A DNA stretch of 64,000 nt. Source: Desarmillaria ectypa (Eukaryota; Basidiomycota; Agaricomycetes; Agaricales; Physalacriaceae). Below are positions 21,451-33,699 of the stretch, one piece after another. The notes under the pieces are model-generated. The model was not told the DNA's origin and did no database searches. It saw only the letters and a list, made by a program, of their open reading frames with translations. A program made the position numbers and the translations under genes. Every line of letters starts with the position of its first letter. Within the stretch, counting starts at the first letter, position 1. Where the stretch lies: positions 3,038,001 to 3,102,000 of the forward strand of contig JAUDYN010000008.1 in assembly GCA_030407005.1 (NCBI GenBank). Direction: 5' to 3'.

Positions 21451-23660
21451 AAAGTAACAGAGATCGTACCAACACTGATATATTTGGACCCAGAACATCC
21501 AATATGAAGTGTGCAGGTATGCAGTACCAAGTTCACTACACGAGTTACGGGTTAAGAGTTGAATATTTGTCACAAGCTAGCTATGACCACCTTGAATGAG
21601 TCATCACAGAGATGCCGTCTCACGAGAATGGGACTGTAACAACAATTATGCAATAGAAGAAATTATAGAATGTAACTGCCATCGTCCCTTGCAGCGGGAG
21701 AACTCAATCAGGATAAAAGTATAGGAACTCTTCTGCAGCATTCGCTCACGAGATATTACCGAGTAGTGATATCTGGCATTGTGAATAGCTTGCGGTAGGT
21801 GCGAGCAAAAAAGACGATGAGGCGGTGGGGAGATTCCAACAACGGGGGTATTTATTACTGCGAGCCAGAAATCTCCGTTTTAATATTTAGACCATGCTGC
21901 ATATACTGACTGCTATACGTATCCATCAGATCCATAAGAGTAACAGAAGATTGCATCTCACCAGCATTGATGAATATCATCGATCAGAGGAGACCCAGCT
22001 TCATTTGACCAATACAATCCTCCTTGAGTCCATGAAAGGATTTCAAACTCAGCACCCGTTCGAGCGCCTGGACGGGCCATCTCCAAGGGTGACCTTACCA
22101 AGTAAACAAGCTCAGTCGACTCTCATTGCTGTAAGCCCTGAACATCTCTGCAAAATGATCTGGAAGCTCCAGTATACATGAGCTAGAAAAATGTATACTT
22201 TGGTTTGGATATGCCCAAGTAGGCGGGCCAAAAGGATTCATCAGAAAAAAGTGAGTGCGTTTCATGAATTATATCAGTGTTCACGTGATGGAAAGATTTG
22301 TCCATGATCTGTGGTATATTGGCTGCGTTGTACGATGAATTCCTCGATAATTATTCCTGCAAATGTGTTACGATGAATAAGCTAGTACAATTTCAGGGAC
22401 ATGAAATTTTCGACCAGCACATACCCATAGCGATCCCTTTATTCGGTGGTGGTAACAGCCTCAAAGTAGCTTTGCCATACCTCAAAGCTGCATGTCGGAG
22501 GCATACTCAGAGTAGACAGATTAGATCGCAACGTCGCATCGGCGAAAGCCGACCGGTCCGAGGGCCGACCTTGCATTCCCAGGGCCAGTAATTGGATTTC
22601 GACAGCGTCGATGACTTGAATCGCCACGATCCTTTTTCTGAATTGAAAATTCTCTGACTGTTTACATGGAAGAATAAAAATTGTGACTTATCTTCGAATG
22701 AAACCGCCGGACTCAATGGATCCTGAAAGCCAAAGCATCGTTTCTTTTGTTCTTGGGAGAGTCCATGGTCATGTACCGTCGTATTTTCCCCCTTCATGCG
22801 ACTTAAAGGTAATTTAGATTCGTGTATCAAAACATAAAGACTTCCTAAGCATGTGTGAGCAATCGTCTCGTAGTGGAGGAACACAGGCAGGATACTGTAG
22901 GTCATCAGGTGCGTGTCCTATCCCTATTGATTATATCATCAGTTGTAATAATAACCAGTTGGCTATAGTCCATATTCGAAATTACCTCATTGACAGGCGA
23001 ATACTGTGCTCACTTACCGCTTGGGTTTCACAGCCGCAGATGAAGTAGATGGAACGGTAAAGGCTAAGGAGTCTACAGTGAAGAAGTACGAAAGTAAGAT
23101 GAGATGAGGCTCATGCGGCAACCCGAGAGCCACCGCTGCCCAGGAATATACCGCACAGGACAGCGGGTAATTCGATTAGCGAGCTGGAGGGATAAAAAAT
23201 CTACGAAGCCTCAATGAAACATCGAGGTTGCGGAGCATCTCACAGAGGATGACGGTTGAGAACACGAAGGTAGAGATCTGAGAAGTAAACCCATATCTTT
23301 CTTTCCATTTAACTTTGTATTTTACTCTTTGCTCAATGGTTGACTAACATGTTCAATGTTCATGCACACGACAACTGGCCAAAGAAGGTCCTTTGGTAAT
23401 TGTTGACTGGGCTCTCAGGCATCGCAAAAGAAGAATAGAAAGTGGTACGAACAGGAAAAACCGAAGGCCTGTCGCCGAAGGAGCAGACAAGGGACAGAGA
23501 TAGGTCACTAATGCAAGCTGCCTTTCTATATGGCTGGTCGCTTTCTGATTTTACTTCGTATAGGAACAACTTTGTCTAGCAGAAAACAAACTGAAGTGAA
23601 GATCACTCTCGAGCAGTGTATATACTGTGTGATAAGTATCGCTTTCATCTTTTGGGGAAT
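21451..23660. other. No recognised gene
   Basis: Candidates seen are a minus frame at 22,507-22,905 that could join 22,439-22,627 through a short intron, and a plus frame at 21,894-22,181. I recognise neither. CpG content is normal and no terminal repeats are apparent. A real lineage-specific gene on the minus strand around 22,440-22,905 cannot be excluded. Confidence 0.3.
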
Positions 23661-23671
23661 GTGTAACACGG

Positions 23672-24553
23672 TGTCGCAGTATACGTCGATGCGGACGTAG
23701 GCAATTGTGCGAGGTCGTGAGTCGTTAGCAGATCGGCTGGGTGTGGGCGATATTTTGGTTGGTGATTGATACGGGATGTATCTAGAGATAAATCAGTATA
23801 GAGGGCAATAGGATTCACTTCCGTAGGCTCAATGAGAATGTGCTCGGGCTCGCTCAATAGCTCGGTGCTTATGGAGAAAAGGAAAAGAAGATCCCCTCAA
23901 ATTGTCTTGTCAATCGGATACAAACGGTAGAAAAATGGGTAGCCGCACGGGTACTCTCGCATCGCCAGAGCCTATAGGTAACATGAAAAGATAATTATAA
24001 GTATCTAAAATTTAAACATGTCAGATGAAGTAGAATATCATAGCTCAATTACATCAGCCTCCAGCAAGACTTAACCAACCAGGATACGTGCAAATACGGC
24101 ATAGGGAGAGCTCGCTGCCCCACTCATCGTACGAACGGTGGCACAAGTCGTTGTATCTCGACCCCAAGCACGTTCCGAGAAGGTTTCATCCACCATTGGC
24201 GTTGGTCTTTGCATCAGATAGGGTAGGGAGGGGAATGGTGATGGAACAAAACTAGAGAGAGAAATAAGCGAATTTAGAAAAAAAGTAACGAACTGGTATT
24301 AGCAAGCAACACCCATATGACCCATACCAATCCTTCCACCATTGCTTGAGATAGCTCAATTGTTGGTGAGGTGAGCTACCTCAATATTGGTATCGAGATG
24401 TTCAGCCTTGTTGTGCTATAGAGAAGAAACGGCAGTAATTTGAAGTAGAGGGTAGTGGAAAAAAGGAAAGGGACGTAGCAAACCTAAAAAGGAAGTACGA
24501 GTCAGCCAGCCCGAGACGTTAAGTCTACGAGCGAGGCAACTCGTACTACCACA
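23672..24553 (+). mobile_element. Probable solo LTR (Gypsy-like), copy 2
   Basis: 882 bp, colinear with 6,815-7,763 from TGTCGCAGTATAC to TACTACCACA, with indels. It is also flanked by ACGG on both sides (23,668-23,671 and 24,554-24,557), although the wider flanks are unrelated to those of copy 1. There is no coding content. Confidence 0.65.
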
Positions 24554-24557
24554 ACGG

Positions 24558-25082
24558 AAACCTCAGGAAGAAAGTGACCTCATCTCCCTTGAATATGCCT
24601 AATCCTGAAAGCGGGTGAGCAGTTCTAAGCCAACGCTGTGCTCCCTTCAGTTAGCGGGGTGCAGAACTCGATATGCATAATTTTACTTGAAGGGCAACGT
24701 TGATTCCGAGATTGGGGCTCAGACTTGAGATGCTATACGAGGATTTGCGAATTCAAAATACGGTTACAAACGCTGTTAATCGTGAGGGGGTTCTTCAACT
24801 TGTGAGGCAGAATTGAAGCTCAACTCGTCGCACAAAAGATGGACAAGCAAAAATGGAGTAAAGAGTGAGGAGCGAGGTTGGCGAAAGTATTGCTACTGTG
24901 TGGCAAGGGTTAATGCATTCATGCCGGTGATACTCCACAAAGCTGCCCCTGATTGTTGTGCTTGAAGATTGATTATCACCCTCGAACGTACAGAAGAGGA
25001 TTATTTTTGCGATTGTAGGAGCCTATCATCCTACTATTACTACAGAATTTGAATGTCACGACAGCCAGCTTCCATTTGTGCT
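24558..25082. other. Intergenic, nothing recognised
   Basis: No open frame or repeat is supported between the LTR-like element and the 3' end of the NmrA-like pseudogene. Confidence 0.4.
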
Positions 25083-26022
25083 CTAGAAGTTATCATTGTT
25101 CGCTTCCACGAAGCTCCTCAACGTCCTCTTCCCAGTCACCTTCTTTGGTGCCGCAAATATCCTTTCCCCAGCACCCTTAGCATTATCATCTTCCAAAGAT
25201 GAGAGAATTTCGGACAAATGATCTGGAAGACCGAAATAAAGATATCAATTCTTCAACTCATCGACAGTGATGCGCGTGTGAGTGATCTTCCGGCCAAGCA
25301 CCTCTGTGAAGATAGCAGCAACCTTATTCAAAAATCAGCTAAAGTAGTGGAACATACGCAAAGAGGATGCGACGTACGTCATCATAAGAGAGCAGCTCGG
25401 GGCCCGTAATAATATGGTCCGTATTATGGCTCTTCTCGTCTGTCAACGCACTGACAATCAATTCCGCAATATCGTCTGCAGATATAAATCCAATCTTCCC
25501 ATCCGCGGACGCGCTGATGATTGTGTTCTGTTCTTTAATCGTCGAAAGCTGTATGGTCAAAAAATTCTCTGAAATTCCAGATGTCAGGAAATCAGCTGCT
25601 TGGATGCGCTTACGAGTCCCGACGTACCAAAAAACCATGAAGGACGAATGACTGCATAATCGACTTTCAATGACAGCAGGTATTCATGTACTTTCCCCAT
25701 CGTCGGATCCCCAGGCTCCTCACATGAGGAGGACGAGACGCTTGACACCCTTCTTCACCGACAGATCAATGAAAGGCTTCATCGGAGCTAACATATCTGC
25801 ACTGCCTTCAGGCGCGACGAGGTAAATTCGGTTGATGTTCGGGTCGATGGTGAAGACGTTTTCGAACGTCGATGGGTCGTACCAGTCAAATTTGACGGCT
25901 TTGAAGGGTGCGGGAACGACACCTTTCCGGGAGGTGAGGAGGACAGGTTCATGGGCATCCTGGAGAAGACGAGCGATGCGCGTGGCTGTCGTTCCAGTTC
26001 CGCCAGTGAGAAGGATTGTCAT
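25083..26022 (-). pseudogene. NmrA-like NAD(P)-binding protein (EasG-like), disrupted
   Basis: The N-terminus opens with MTILLTGGTGTTATRIARLL, a Rossmann GGxGxxxxR/K dinucleotide-binding motif, as in fungal NmrA-like and festuclavine-dehydrogenase-like reductases. Later blocks include FDWYDPSTF, IYLVAPEG, KGVKRLVLL, GKVHEYLL, DYAVIRPSWF, FISADDIAEL, LTDEKSHNTD and GPELLSYDD in order, with introns after PSWF and YDD. Two lesions are visible. A frame change after KRLVLL (about 25,725) brings an immediate TGA. A further in-frame TGA lies in the last exon near 25,245 (after VDELKN). The last codon before TAG is at 25,086. Recent decay or sequence error at two sites are the options. Nothing nearby suggests an alkaloid cluster. 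Confidence 0.75.
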
Positions 26023-26982
26023 GATGGTGTTATTGAATGATATGTAGGCAGCTCAGGATGGTCCTAGGTCTAGTTATAATGCTCGTAGCGGTGGATCCTA
26101 TTTATCCGCATAGCTAATCATTAGTATGTAAATGAAGACTTGAACCCGTACATTTTACCACAGGTGATGACATACTCATTGTAAGGCCTGTTCCGGACCA
26201 ATGAGACAATCGGAAAGGGGAGGAGTATGACAAATGCCAAGACATCGCATATACTGATATTCACGAAAGTAGGTAAGCCGACGACGCGTAACCCTGGAAG
26301 ACCTAAAAATAGAGTAACTGAGTCCGTGAGATGATATGCTCGAAGCAACGTGGGAAGGACACGCTACCGTCCTGTTGAATGCCGCGATATCGGCCAACTT
26401 TGTCTCTGCTCTAGAGACCTTTGTGCAAATAGACCACATCGAACTATCGAAGCCAGCTCGCGTCGTTTACGCTCGAGATACATGGCCGTGGCAGCTGCTT
26501 TGGAGGATGGTTTCAAGGACTATTAGCGCCGATGCCGAGAAATGCACGTCTTTCTCAGCTGCCCGCTTACTAACCCTATCCAAGCGTATCAATGAAGGAT
26601 CGTTTGTTACATGCAATCATACTGGTAACACACATCCATCTTTCCTATATTTGACACCATTGCAATTGATGCTATAGAGTCTCGCAAGAATAATTACGAA
26701 CGAAGATACGCAGAAAAAGATCACTTGCAGTCGATTTTTTAGATGCTATTACTCCCGTACAAGGGAACCCACGTAGACGTGGCCGTCAAATGCCAACTGG
26801 CAGTGGAAGTTACCACTTTCCAGTTAGCCCACTCTCCAAGTCCATCGGAACCAGTCACTGCGATCGTCGTAACTAAATTTTCAGACGCCTGTCAAACAAT
26901 TCATATACAAGACAGACATACAACAGGTGTAAGTTCGGTGTAGTAAATACATCTAACACCCATACTGTCGCCCAGCCCAGTT
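26023..26982. other. Intergenic, nothing recognised
   Basis: Open frames on both strands (26,121-26,348 and 26,176-26,439 minus; 26,336-26,677 plus) overlap each other and I recognise none. The minus frame at 26,121-26,348 has hydrophobic stretches that could be remnants of a membrane protein. Confidence 0.3.
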
Positions 26983-28673
26983 TCACAGATGCACATGATG
27001 TCCGCCGTACTTTGCTTCGTTATTATTGGGGCCATGAGCTCCGATTTCCAGGTCATCACTAGCTGCCCGCTTCAAATCCTGTTATATGTCAGGTATCTAT
27101 AGGAGTCAAACGAGTAAATGCTCACCGATACTACAATCATTTCGTGAGATTCGTTTTCTTGAACTTCCGTAGTCCTAGTGACATGCACTGCTTTAGATCG
27201 TGTGCCGATAGAGTGAGTTTGACTCTTCGCTCCCTCGTCCCAGAACGGGTTAGAAGTGTGAGGACCGGAAGAGCCAGATGAATTAGTGTAAGCGCCAGAA
27301 TGTACAGATCCAAAGATAAGCGCTCTGGAATTCAAGGTAGCAACTAGGGCATTAGAGTATCTGTGAAAGAAAAGAATGTGAGTAGTTAGGGATAGAAAAA
27401 TCGAACTCTAACGAACAGTCTTCCCAGAACGAGGAAACTAGCGGAATATGGTGATTAGACGATTAATTCATTTAGGCAGGACGGAATTCTCACCCAATAA
27501 AATGTATGTTGTACTCGGATTGGGTTAACCACAGAACCAGCTCTGCTATAGCTGCAGCAGAAGTAAGTAAGCCGGTTTCTACTGTGAAACGGATGATTTT
27601 TGTGACAGCACTCGTCGTCTGGCTGAAGTTGGACCGCGAATTTGCACGGTACAACTACTCACTAGCTTCAGTAATGGGAAGTAGAGAAAGACTGGATTAT
27701 ACCGCGCACCACAAAGACAATCGCTGAGGTAATCATCACGTCACAGGCAGCACTTCCAGCAAGCCACGTCTGGAGTCAAGTCAGGGAAAAGTTGGGATAG
27801 AAATTATAAACACGCACACTGATTTCAGCGGATAAGCCCTTGAGCTTTTCCACGTGAAGTCCTTGAACCGACACCTGCCTGGATTGAGCTACTGCAGAGG
27901 TACATACGAAGGGTGCATACAGATATCCCAAAATACCAAGCAAAAACGCATTGGACAATAGCAACCTGTAAGATAAATTCAGGAATTAGAATAAGTGAAG
28001 GAATTCGGGTATTCACCACTTCAATAAATAACGGAATCCAGATATTTTTGGTCAGATTATATATTCTCCAGACATAGAAAGTCTGAACCATGGCCGAAAC
28101 TGTTTAAATATTTTGAGATTATCAACTCTGCAATTGGATCGTGCGAAACTGACTTGTTCCGTTCAGAGGTGGAAGCGGTTCCCACGACCAATCGATGAGG
28201 ATAATGGAGTTGACGTCACCCCACCCCGGACCATACTGATTCCATGCGGCAATGGTTGTAAAGGTGGTAAATATGAATTCGAGGAGGAATATGAACCAGA
28301 CTGTGTCTTTATTAGGACGAACAGCAGAAAAGCGGCAGTAGAACAAACCATATAGCCTCATCTTCCAGTTGTCCTGAGAATTGAAATGGATGTAATAGAT
28401 GTCTATAAGACCTGTCAGGACTACTTCAGCGGCATGTGTGTTGAGCTGATACGTACACATTTGCACAGTAAGAACGCCAAAGAGGCCGTACCCCCACATA
28501 TACCCCAGGACCTAGAAACCTTTTCAGACTCTGACGAATCCAGGGTCAAAAACTGGCATACCAAAGGGCCGGTGCTACGTAAATCCATTAGTGTCTTTGT
28601 CTACGAAACTCTAACAAGTAGTAGAAACTCACAGGAGGGGAACGTTGACACCAGGAATTTCTACGGGAGCCAT
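26983..28673 (-). CDS. DUF6534-type multi-pass membrane protein
   Basis: Start ATG at 28,673 (MAPVEIPGVNVP), stop TGA at 26,983-26,985, with at least seven short GT-AG introns. Blocks in order: TGPL then LGYMWGYGLFGVLTVQM (first membrane segments), FIFLLEFIFTTFTTIAAWNQYGP, WSWEPLPPLNG, AMVQTFYVWRIYNLTKNIWIP, QCVFAWYFG, RFTVETGLLTSAAAIAELVL, YSNALVATLNSRALIFG, and a hydrophilic tail rich in Ser, Thr and His. This is the layout of the large agaricomycete family of about seven-helix proteins with a C-terminal DUF6534 domain, whose function is unknown. No disabling change was noticed when the exons were joined. Exact internal exon limits between about 27,600 and 28,450 are less certain than the ends. 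Confidence 0.8.
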
Positions 28674-29429
28674 GGGATCGTCAGGATCAATGCAATTTAC
28701 TTGTACTTTTCAGACCTTTAAGCAATTCAACGCCCTCCTGTTGTTGTTTTACATTGGAACCAAACCCGCAAGTGCATCAGAATTAAATTACTGATACAAT
28801 CATTCACTGTACCACGACGTCCTGAGCTTTCATTGGTAGACGGGTTCGGGTAAGATACGATGCGTGTGTTATATCAGAACCGTCTATCCGGGAAGACTTG
28901 TTTAATACAGAATTGCAGAAGAGTGGAGTCATCATTGCCAGGCACTGCAGTCGGAGGATTGACGTGCCGTATTGTTGCGGTAGAGGAAAACAATGGAGAT
29001 AACCATCGCGGAACACTTTGATCATAATCCCATTCGTTCCTATGACTTCTTCGGTCGTTGACAGGACCGTTCTGTGCGTCCACGCCATCTTGATGAACAT
29101 TTATAGATGTCCAATCAGTTGAGAAAAGGAGCACAATGTGGTTGTAAATGACACGGCGGCACTTACATTCGGAAAATTGTGACACCCATGATGTCCAATC
29201 TCCCGTGACTAAGATGTTCAACATATGCCGTTCTGCCCGGCTTTGAAAGGTGACCCTGGCAATCAGCTTCTCTTTGATCATCTAGTCGTTGGCATCATCA
29301 TCATCATCATTTCCGAGTTTTGTGGTGTCTCTGACTTTTAGCCGCTCGGGTTATTGTGATGCAATACCAATCTTCCCATCCTCTCATCAGGCAGGCAATC
29401 CAAAGGCAGCTATTCGACGCTTTGGCAGT

Positions 29430-29525
29430 TCAATGTGGATACGGAGTTAAATCTAAATGATGAATAATCGATGTAATTTTTACACGCCGACATATATACT
29501 CAACACATTGTATGAAACATGCACT
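29430..29525 (+). repeat. Direct repeat, about 97 bp, copy 1
   Basis: 'gttcaatgtggatacgg.gtta' through 'acgccgacatat' and 'gaaacatg' is repeated at 29,897-29,995, bracketing the tandem array at 29,688-29,850. Confidence 0.7.
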
Positions 29526-29687
29526 GCTGCTGATGGTGCGTCATTAGGACGAAACGACGTGCGCAAAAGACGTGCCTGTTTTCAGATAAGTTTTGGAGAC
29601 TAAAATATTGGCTTGTAAATACACAGCTAAATGTAGTACGTGTTTCAGCGGGTGTTTCTTCAGGATAATTTCTGGATCTAAACATGG

Positions 29688-29850
29688 ATGGAAATATCAC
29701 CAATGTCACGTGAGGTTTTTCTGCATGTTGTACCCAAGGGCTTTCTTCACGGCCTTTGTGCACAAAAGCGTATGGAGATACCTCCTGTGCTATGTAAGGT
29801 ATTTCAGCAAGTTATGCCTAAGGGGTTTCTGCATATCCTTGTTCCAAAAA
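29688..29850 (+). repeat. Two-unit tandem repeat, 81 bp period
   Basis: Two units starting 'tggaaatatca' (29,689) and 'tggagatacct' (29,770) align over their length. A plus frame runs through both (repeat motifs FLHVVPKGFLHGL and FQQVMPKGFLHIL), so the period is 27 codons. The frame is short (29,688-29,882) and may be incidental. Confidence 0.5.
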
Positions 29851-29896
29851 TATTAGCAAAAATACCAGTCCTTTATTATTAATTTTGACCCCTCGG

Positions 29897-29995
29897 TAGT
29901 TCAATGTGGATACGGATTTAATTCTGAACGACTGGAGATTGATGTTATTTCTACACACCGACATATGTATACTCAAGACATTGTAAGAAACATGG
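29897..29995 (+). repeat. Direct repeat, about 97 bp, copy 2
   Basis: Partner of 29,430-29,525. It ends about 30 bp before the alcohol oxidase stop codon. Confidence 0.7.
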
Positions 29996-30022
29996 TGACC
30001 AAGACACTACGGGATAAAAACC

Positions 30023-32762
30023 TTAAACACCTTTAATTCCAAGTTCATTGGCGATAATAAGGGCTGCTTTTTCGCCAATCGCTAAGGTAGCGGAGTAAGT
30101 GTTCTGCGTAGAATCAGGTTAGAATCAGGTGCTAAGGACAAAAACGACCCGGACTTACGCAATTGACATTAGCAGGTGGGATAGAGAGATCTATAGGAAA
30201 CGTAAACATTAAATGAAAGATCGACAAGGGTGAGTACTGACCAGCAATCTTCAATCCCGTAACGCCGTAAACGTTAAGGTCCTTGTCGACGACTCCACCT
30301 TGATCTCTTGGTTTCATAGGGCAAGTGCCGAGCTACCACACGATATCAGCATTATTTCATGATAGGAGTGATGATACCACCCACAGAATGCCAGGTTGTC
30401 GCAACTGAGCACGCGATTTTTTACGATGAGGCTAAGATTTCCGAGCGCGAACCCAAAAACTCACCAAAGTTCCTGATGTTCGTGGCGATAGCCTCGTCGT
30501 CTTCCTTGCTATAAGTGATCTTCGGCGCGTCCAACGCGACAGGCCTGTTCTCAGTGAGGGCAGCAGCTGCAGGACTGCCCGCAGTAAACTGAGGATGCGC
30601 GGGAACAAGCGGGCCACGATATACGCCCATTCGGCGGAGAAGCTCCCTACCTTTCTTGTAGCCCCATCGAAGAGCGGCGACGTCTGCGGGACTGAAAGTA
30701 AAATATGAGAACACAGCGGGGAACTCTTCTCCTCCTTCATTACTCACTGGCTCAAAAATCCGGCATCGAAGTCAGGATGGGCGTAGATGTCATCGGAAGC
30801 GATGTGAAGATGTCCACGAGAGGCGGGATATCCCTGTTCAAGAGATTCGGTAAGGTGAGAGTTATCTGTAAGCAGAAGACCTACGAGAAAACATCCGGAC
30901 GACATGAATTTCATTGGAGGTAACACTGACTGGTCACCAGGAAGGCTAATGGACCAGTGAGATTTGATTGAGAGATATCAGATATGTCCCACGTACCCAG
31001 CCAAGGCACTCATCCAAAACAGAGGCTTATCCGGTTTATCGGCAAAGCTCTTTTTCCAATATTCCTCGAAGTCAGGTCCTAATTCCTCAAGTTCATCTTC
31101 CCGGGGACGTATTTTGATGCACGCGTCCACACCGCTGGGGGAAACGATCAATGTATGGAGATAGGTGTGAAAAATAACGGATCGGGCTTACTTTCCTCCC
31201 ATCAGTCCGGAGCCATCAGCGCCCCATCGAGACAAAAGTTCTGGGTGGAAGTTCAGTCAGCATGATTGATTCCCGCGGTTGGCGCCGACACATTCGACTT
31301 ACTACCCCACTCCTCAGGCTCTCCACGGAAAAGAGTGTCATATGTGTCGGCGCTAGCATCTGCAATATATGGTGTTACGAGAAATGGATGATCTATGGAT
31401 GTGATATATGAAGCGATTCTTTGCAGAGAATGCTGTCCGCTTACCGTCGTAGTCTTTACCCACCCCAGGAAGGTCTACAACCTGCTTGATACCGAACTTG
31501 TCCAAGATCGACGGAGCACCAATACCTGATCGCTCAAGGATCAGGGAGCTACCCATAGTACCAGCAGAAACGACCACAAGGCGACTTGCGCGAACCGTGT
31601 GGACTGTCTGATCTGCATCGGGATAAACCTGCTTATCGAACACGTATTCGACGCCGACGGCCTGGGTTCCCCTACGATTCGTGAGGTCAGCTGGCGGTTC
31701 CGAAAGGGAACTCCATAACGCACTCGAAGATGATACGTTTTACTCGTGTTCCGTCGAATACGGAGAGGTTCTTGCTTTCGGAATTGTAGAGGTAATGATG
31801 CTGTTGCCGTGATCAGCGTGCTGTGAGAAACGAGGTGAGAAACGTACGGCAGCGTCGGACCGGCGTCCAGCGCTTGAGATGTATCTGATCGAGATGAAGA
31901 TCAATTCAAATCCGGCAAATATAAATGTCAGCGTGCATACTTTGGCGTTCTCTGTCAAGGAGATCAGTAAGCTTTAGATGATGATAATTAGCTGAGCCAC
32001 ACTCACGAAAAATACATTGACCGATTCAGGGCTGAGGTTATTTCCCTCCTCAGATTCCGGTCGGTCCTTTTCGAACTTGGGACCAATCTCGAGGAACTGC
32101 TGGGCGATCTTCAACATCTCAGGGTTCCCCCCTCCGAAAGATGCCTTGATAGGTCCTGATGATCCGTGGGTCTTCCTAGTGGGGTCAACCTCGTAGGTTT
32201 CGGCCTACGGCATGAGGGGCGTTCATCAAGTGGTCAGTATTGGACCTGTTTTTAGCGCACCTTCTGGAGTAGAGGGATCAGATCCTTGGATCCCCAGCCT
32301 TCATTACCGAATTCGGACTCCCAGGAGTCAAAGTCGGACGCGGCGGGGCGGTTGTATAACATAAAGTTAACGGAAGAACCTTGATCGCGTCGAGTCAAGG
32401 CTTCTTCAGGAGTGAAATAACGCTCACCTCCACCGATGCAGCGACCGGAAGGGACGACGACGGCCCTACCTGCAACGTGTTCGCTAGGTTTGGACTGGTA
32501 GAACTGCATGGTCTTGCTTGTTGGTGCCAAGTGGGTTATGTATTGGCCGGGCTGGATGTGCTCCATCTTGCCTTTGGTTGTAGGACCTGCCTCGAGAATA
32601 AGGATCTTGAGGTTCGGGTCCGCCTTGGACAGACGACCAGCGATGATACACGCTGTAGTTCCTCCTACGCATCGTCAGTAAGCACATGGAAGATGCTAGG
32701 AAGAGACGCGCACCTCCAGCGAAAATAAGATCATAGTTCGATTCAATAGTATGAGGGGCCAT
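30023..32762 (-). CDS. Alcohol oxidase-type GMC oxidoreductase (FAD), 18 exons
   Basis: FAD-dependent oxidation of a primary alcohol (methanol-oxidase-like) with H2O2 formation is the expected reaction. Joining 18 exons gives 1,830 nt, that is 609 codons plus stop, with no frame break. Exon 1 is 32,714-32,762, exon 2 32,428-32,664, exon 3 32,261-32,379, exon 4 32,007-32,204; the last is 30,023-30,103. The N-terminal FAD motif (AGGGTTACIIAGRL) spans intron 1. The second GMC signature (SAGTMGSSLILERSGIG) is in exon 8. The catalytic His-Asn region is TTWHS and PPANVN near the C-terminus. Very small exons are present (11 nt at 31,941-31,951, 20 nt at 30,385-30,404). The protein ends without an obvious SKL-type peroxisomal signal (last residues GIKGV). 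A truncated copy lies at 40,788-43,071. Substrate is inferred from family resemblance. Confidence 0.9.
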
Positions 32763-33129
32763 TGTAGATGATGGTGCTTGAGAGGGAGCAGAGATTCTGG
32801 GGGAAGATAAACGAAGACTGGGAGATGAAATATGCGCTCTTGAAATGAAAGTGGGTTCTCGAAGTTAATAGGGGACTGTTAGAAATCAGGAGGTCAGACC
32901 GAAGACCGAACGTGAGGGAGCAGGCGCCAAAAACACGGAGGTTCGAAAGCGGGAGACGTTACGAACACCGAGTAGTCGTGATTCTGGGGTCGATACAGTA
33001 GCATGAGAATATCAAGGGGGACTGATGGAATACTCGGTTACTCAGAATACAACCTATCCAATGAACAGTTCATGATAATACTATACAGATGTGCATTAAA
33101 TTTATTTTTACCAAAATGGTCACATGTCA
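32763..33129. other. Upstream region of the alcohol oxidase gene
   Basis: No open frame is supported. It presumably contains the promoter of the divergently read alcohol oxidase gene, but no clear TATA box or known site stands out. Confidence 0.4.
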
Positions 33130-33560
33130 CTGATGCGGGAAAGAGTTTGGACCGAACGTACCCCTCTCATCATGACAAGACTCTCTCAACAATGTATGCC
33201 CGGTGTGGGCTTGATGTTCGAACCTCCAGTGATTGGCGCTCTCATCTCTGTCATCTATTGATGCGGACACGAAATGGTAGAATCTACTCACTTGACTGGT
33301 CCCAACAATCAGACATCACAAAGAACCTGATTTATGAGCAGAGAAGATGATCATTCAAGGCTGAGAATTTACTTCCAACCCAATCGTCTGCCAGGAACGG
33401 CCTGCTTACTAGACGCTGTCATTGAATCTTGTCAAAATTGAATTCAGAGCCGCACGTCAAGATCCCGTCAGGATTGATGATACTGCAGTGAGGTGGAAGC
33501 GGCCGAGAGGACGCGCAGCTTCGCCGATTGCAATCTGAAATGTTTAACCCTTTCCATTCC
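33130..33560 (+). repeat. Duplicated block, copy 2 (partner 11,350-11,740 plus 12,490-12,545)
   Basis: The continuous version of a block that is split in the partner by about 750 bp. It lies immediately before the block related to 4,690-6,660, whereas in the other copy the two blocks are in the opposite order and about 4.5 kb apart. Confidence 0.65.
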
Positions 33561-33699
33561 ATGTGTTGCTGGAAAGGCTTCGACATCATGTTTCTTTTCA
33601 ATTATGTACAGACTGTCTTCTGGGTGGGCAAGCGCGCGATGAGTCCTGTGGTTCGTCGTAGACTCGATCACTCGATTTTGTACATTCCTTTCGCCGTGA

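Larger units (their letters stand above)
28674..30022. other. Intergenic with repeats; unrecognised minus-strand frames at 28,804-29,281
   Basis: Minus frames at 28,804-29,100 and 28,874-29,281 overlap and I recognise neither; they may be remnants of a gene upstream of the DUF6534 gene. From 29,430 the region is repeat-bearing and listed separately. It also includes the 3' flank of the alcohol oxidase gene. Confidence 0.3.

Noticed and set aside
25083..26022. Ergot-alkaloid-type cluster suggested by the EasG-like gene
   Set aside because: The gene is broken and no partner such as a prenyltransferase, P450 or peptide synthetase is nearby; NmrA-like genes are common outside such clusters.
29688..29882. 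Small repeat-containing peptide
   Set aside because: The frame coincides with an 81 bp tandem repeat, no signal peptide or family was seen, and it is too short to support as a gene.
33200..33260. tRNA-like B-box sequence gttcgaacc
   Set aside because: No matching A box, acceptor stem or anticodon arm could be laid out around it.
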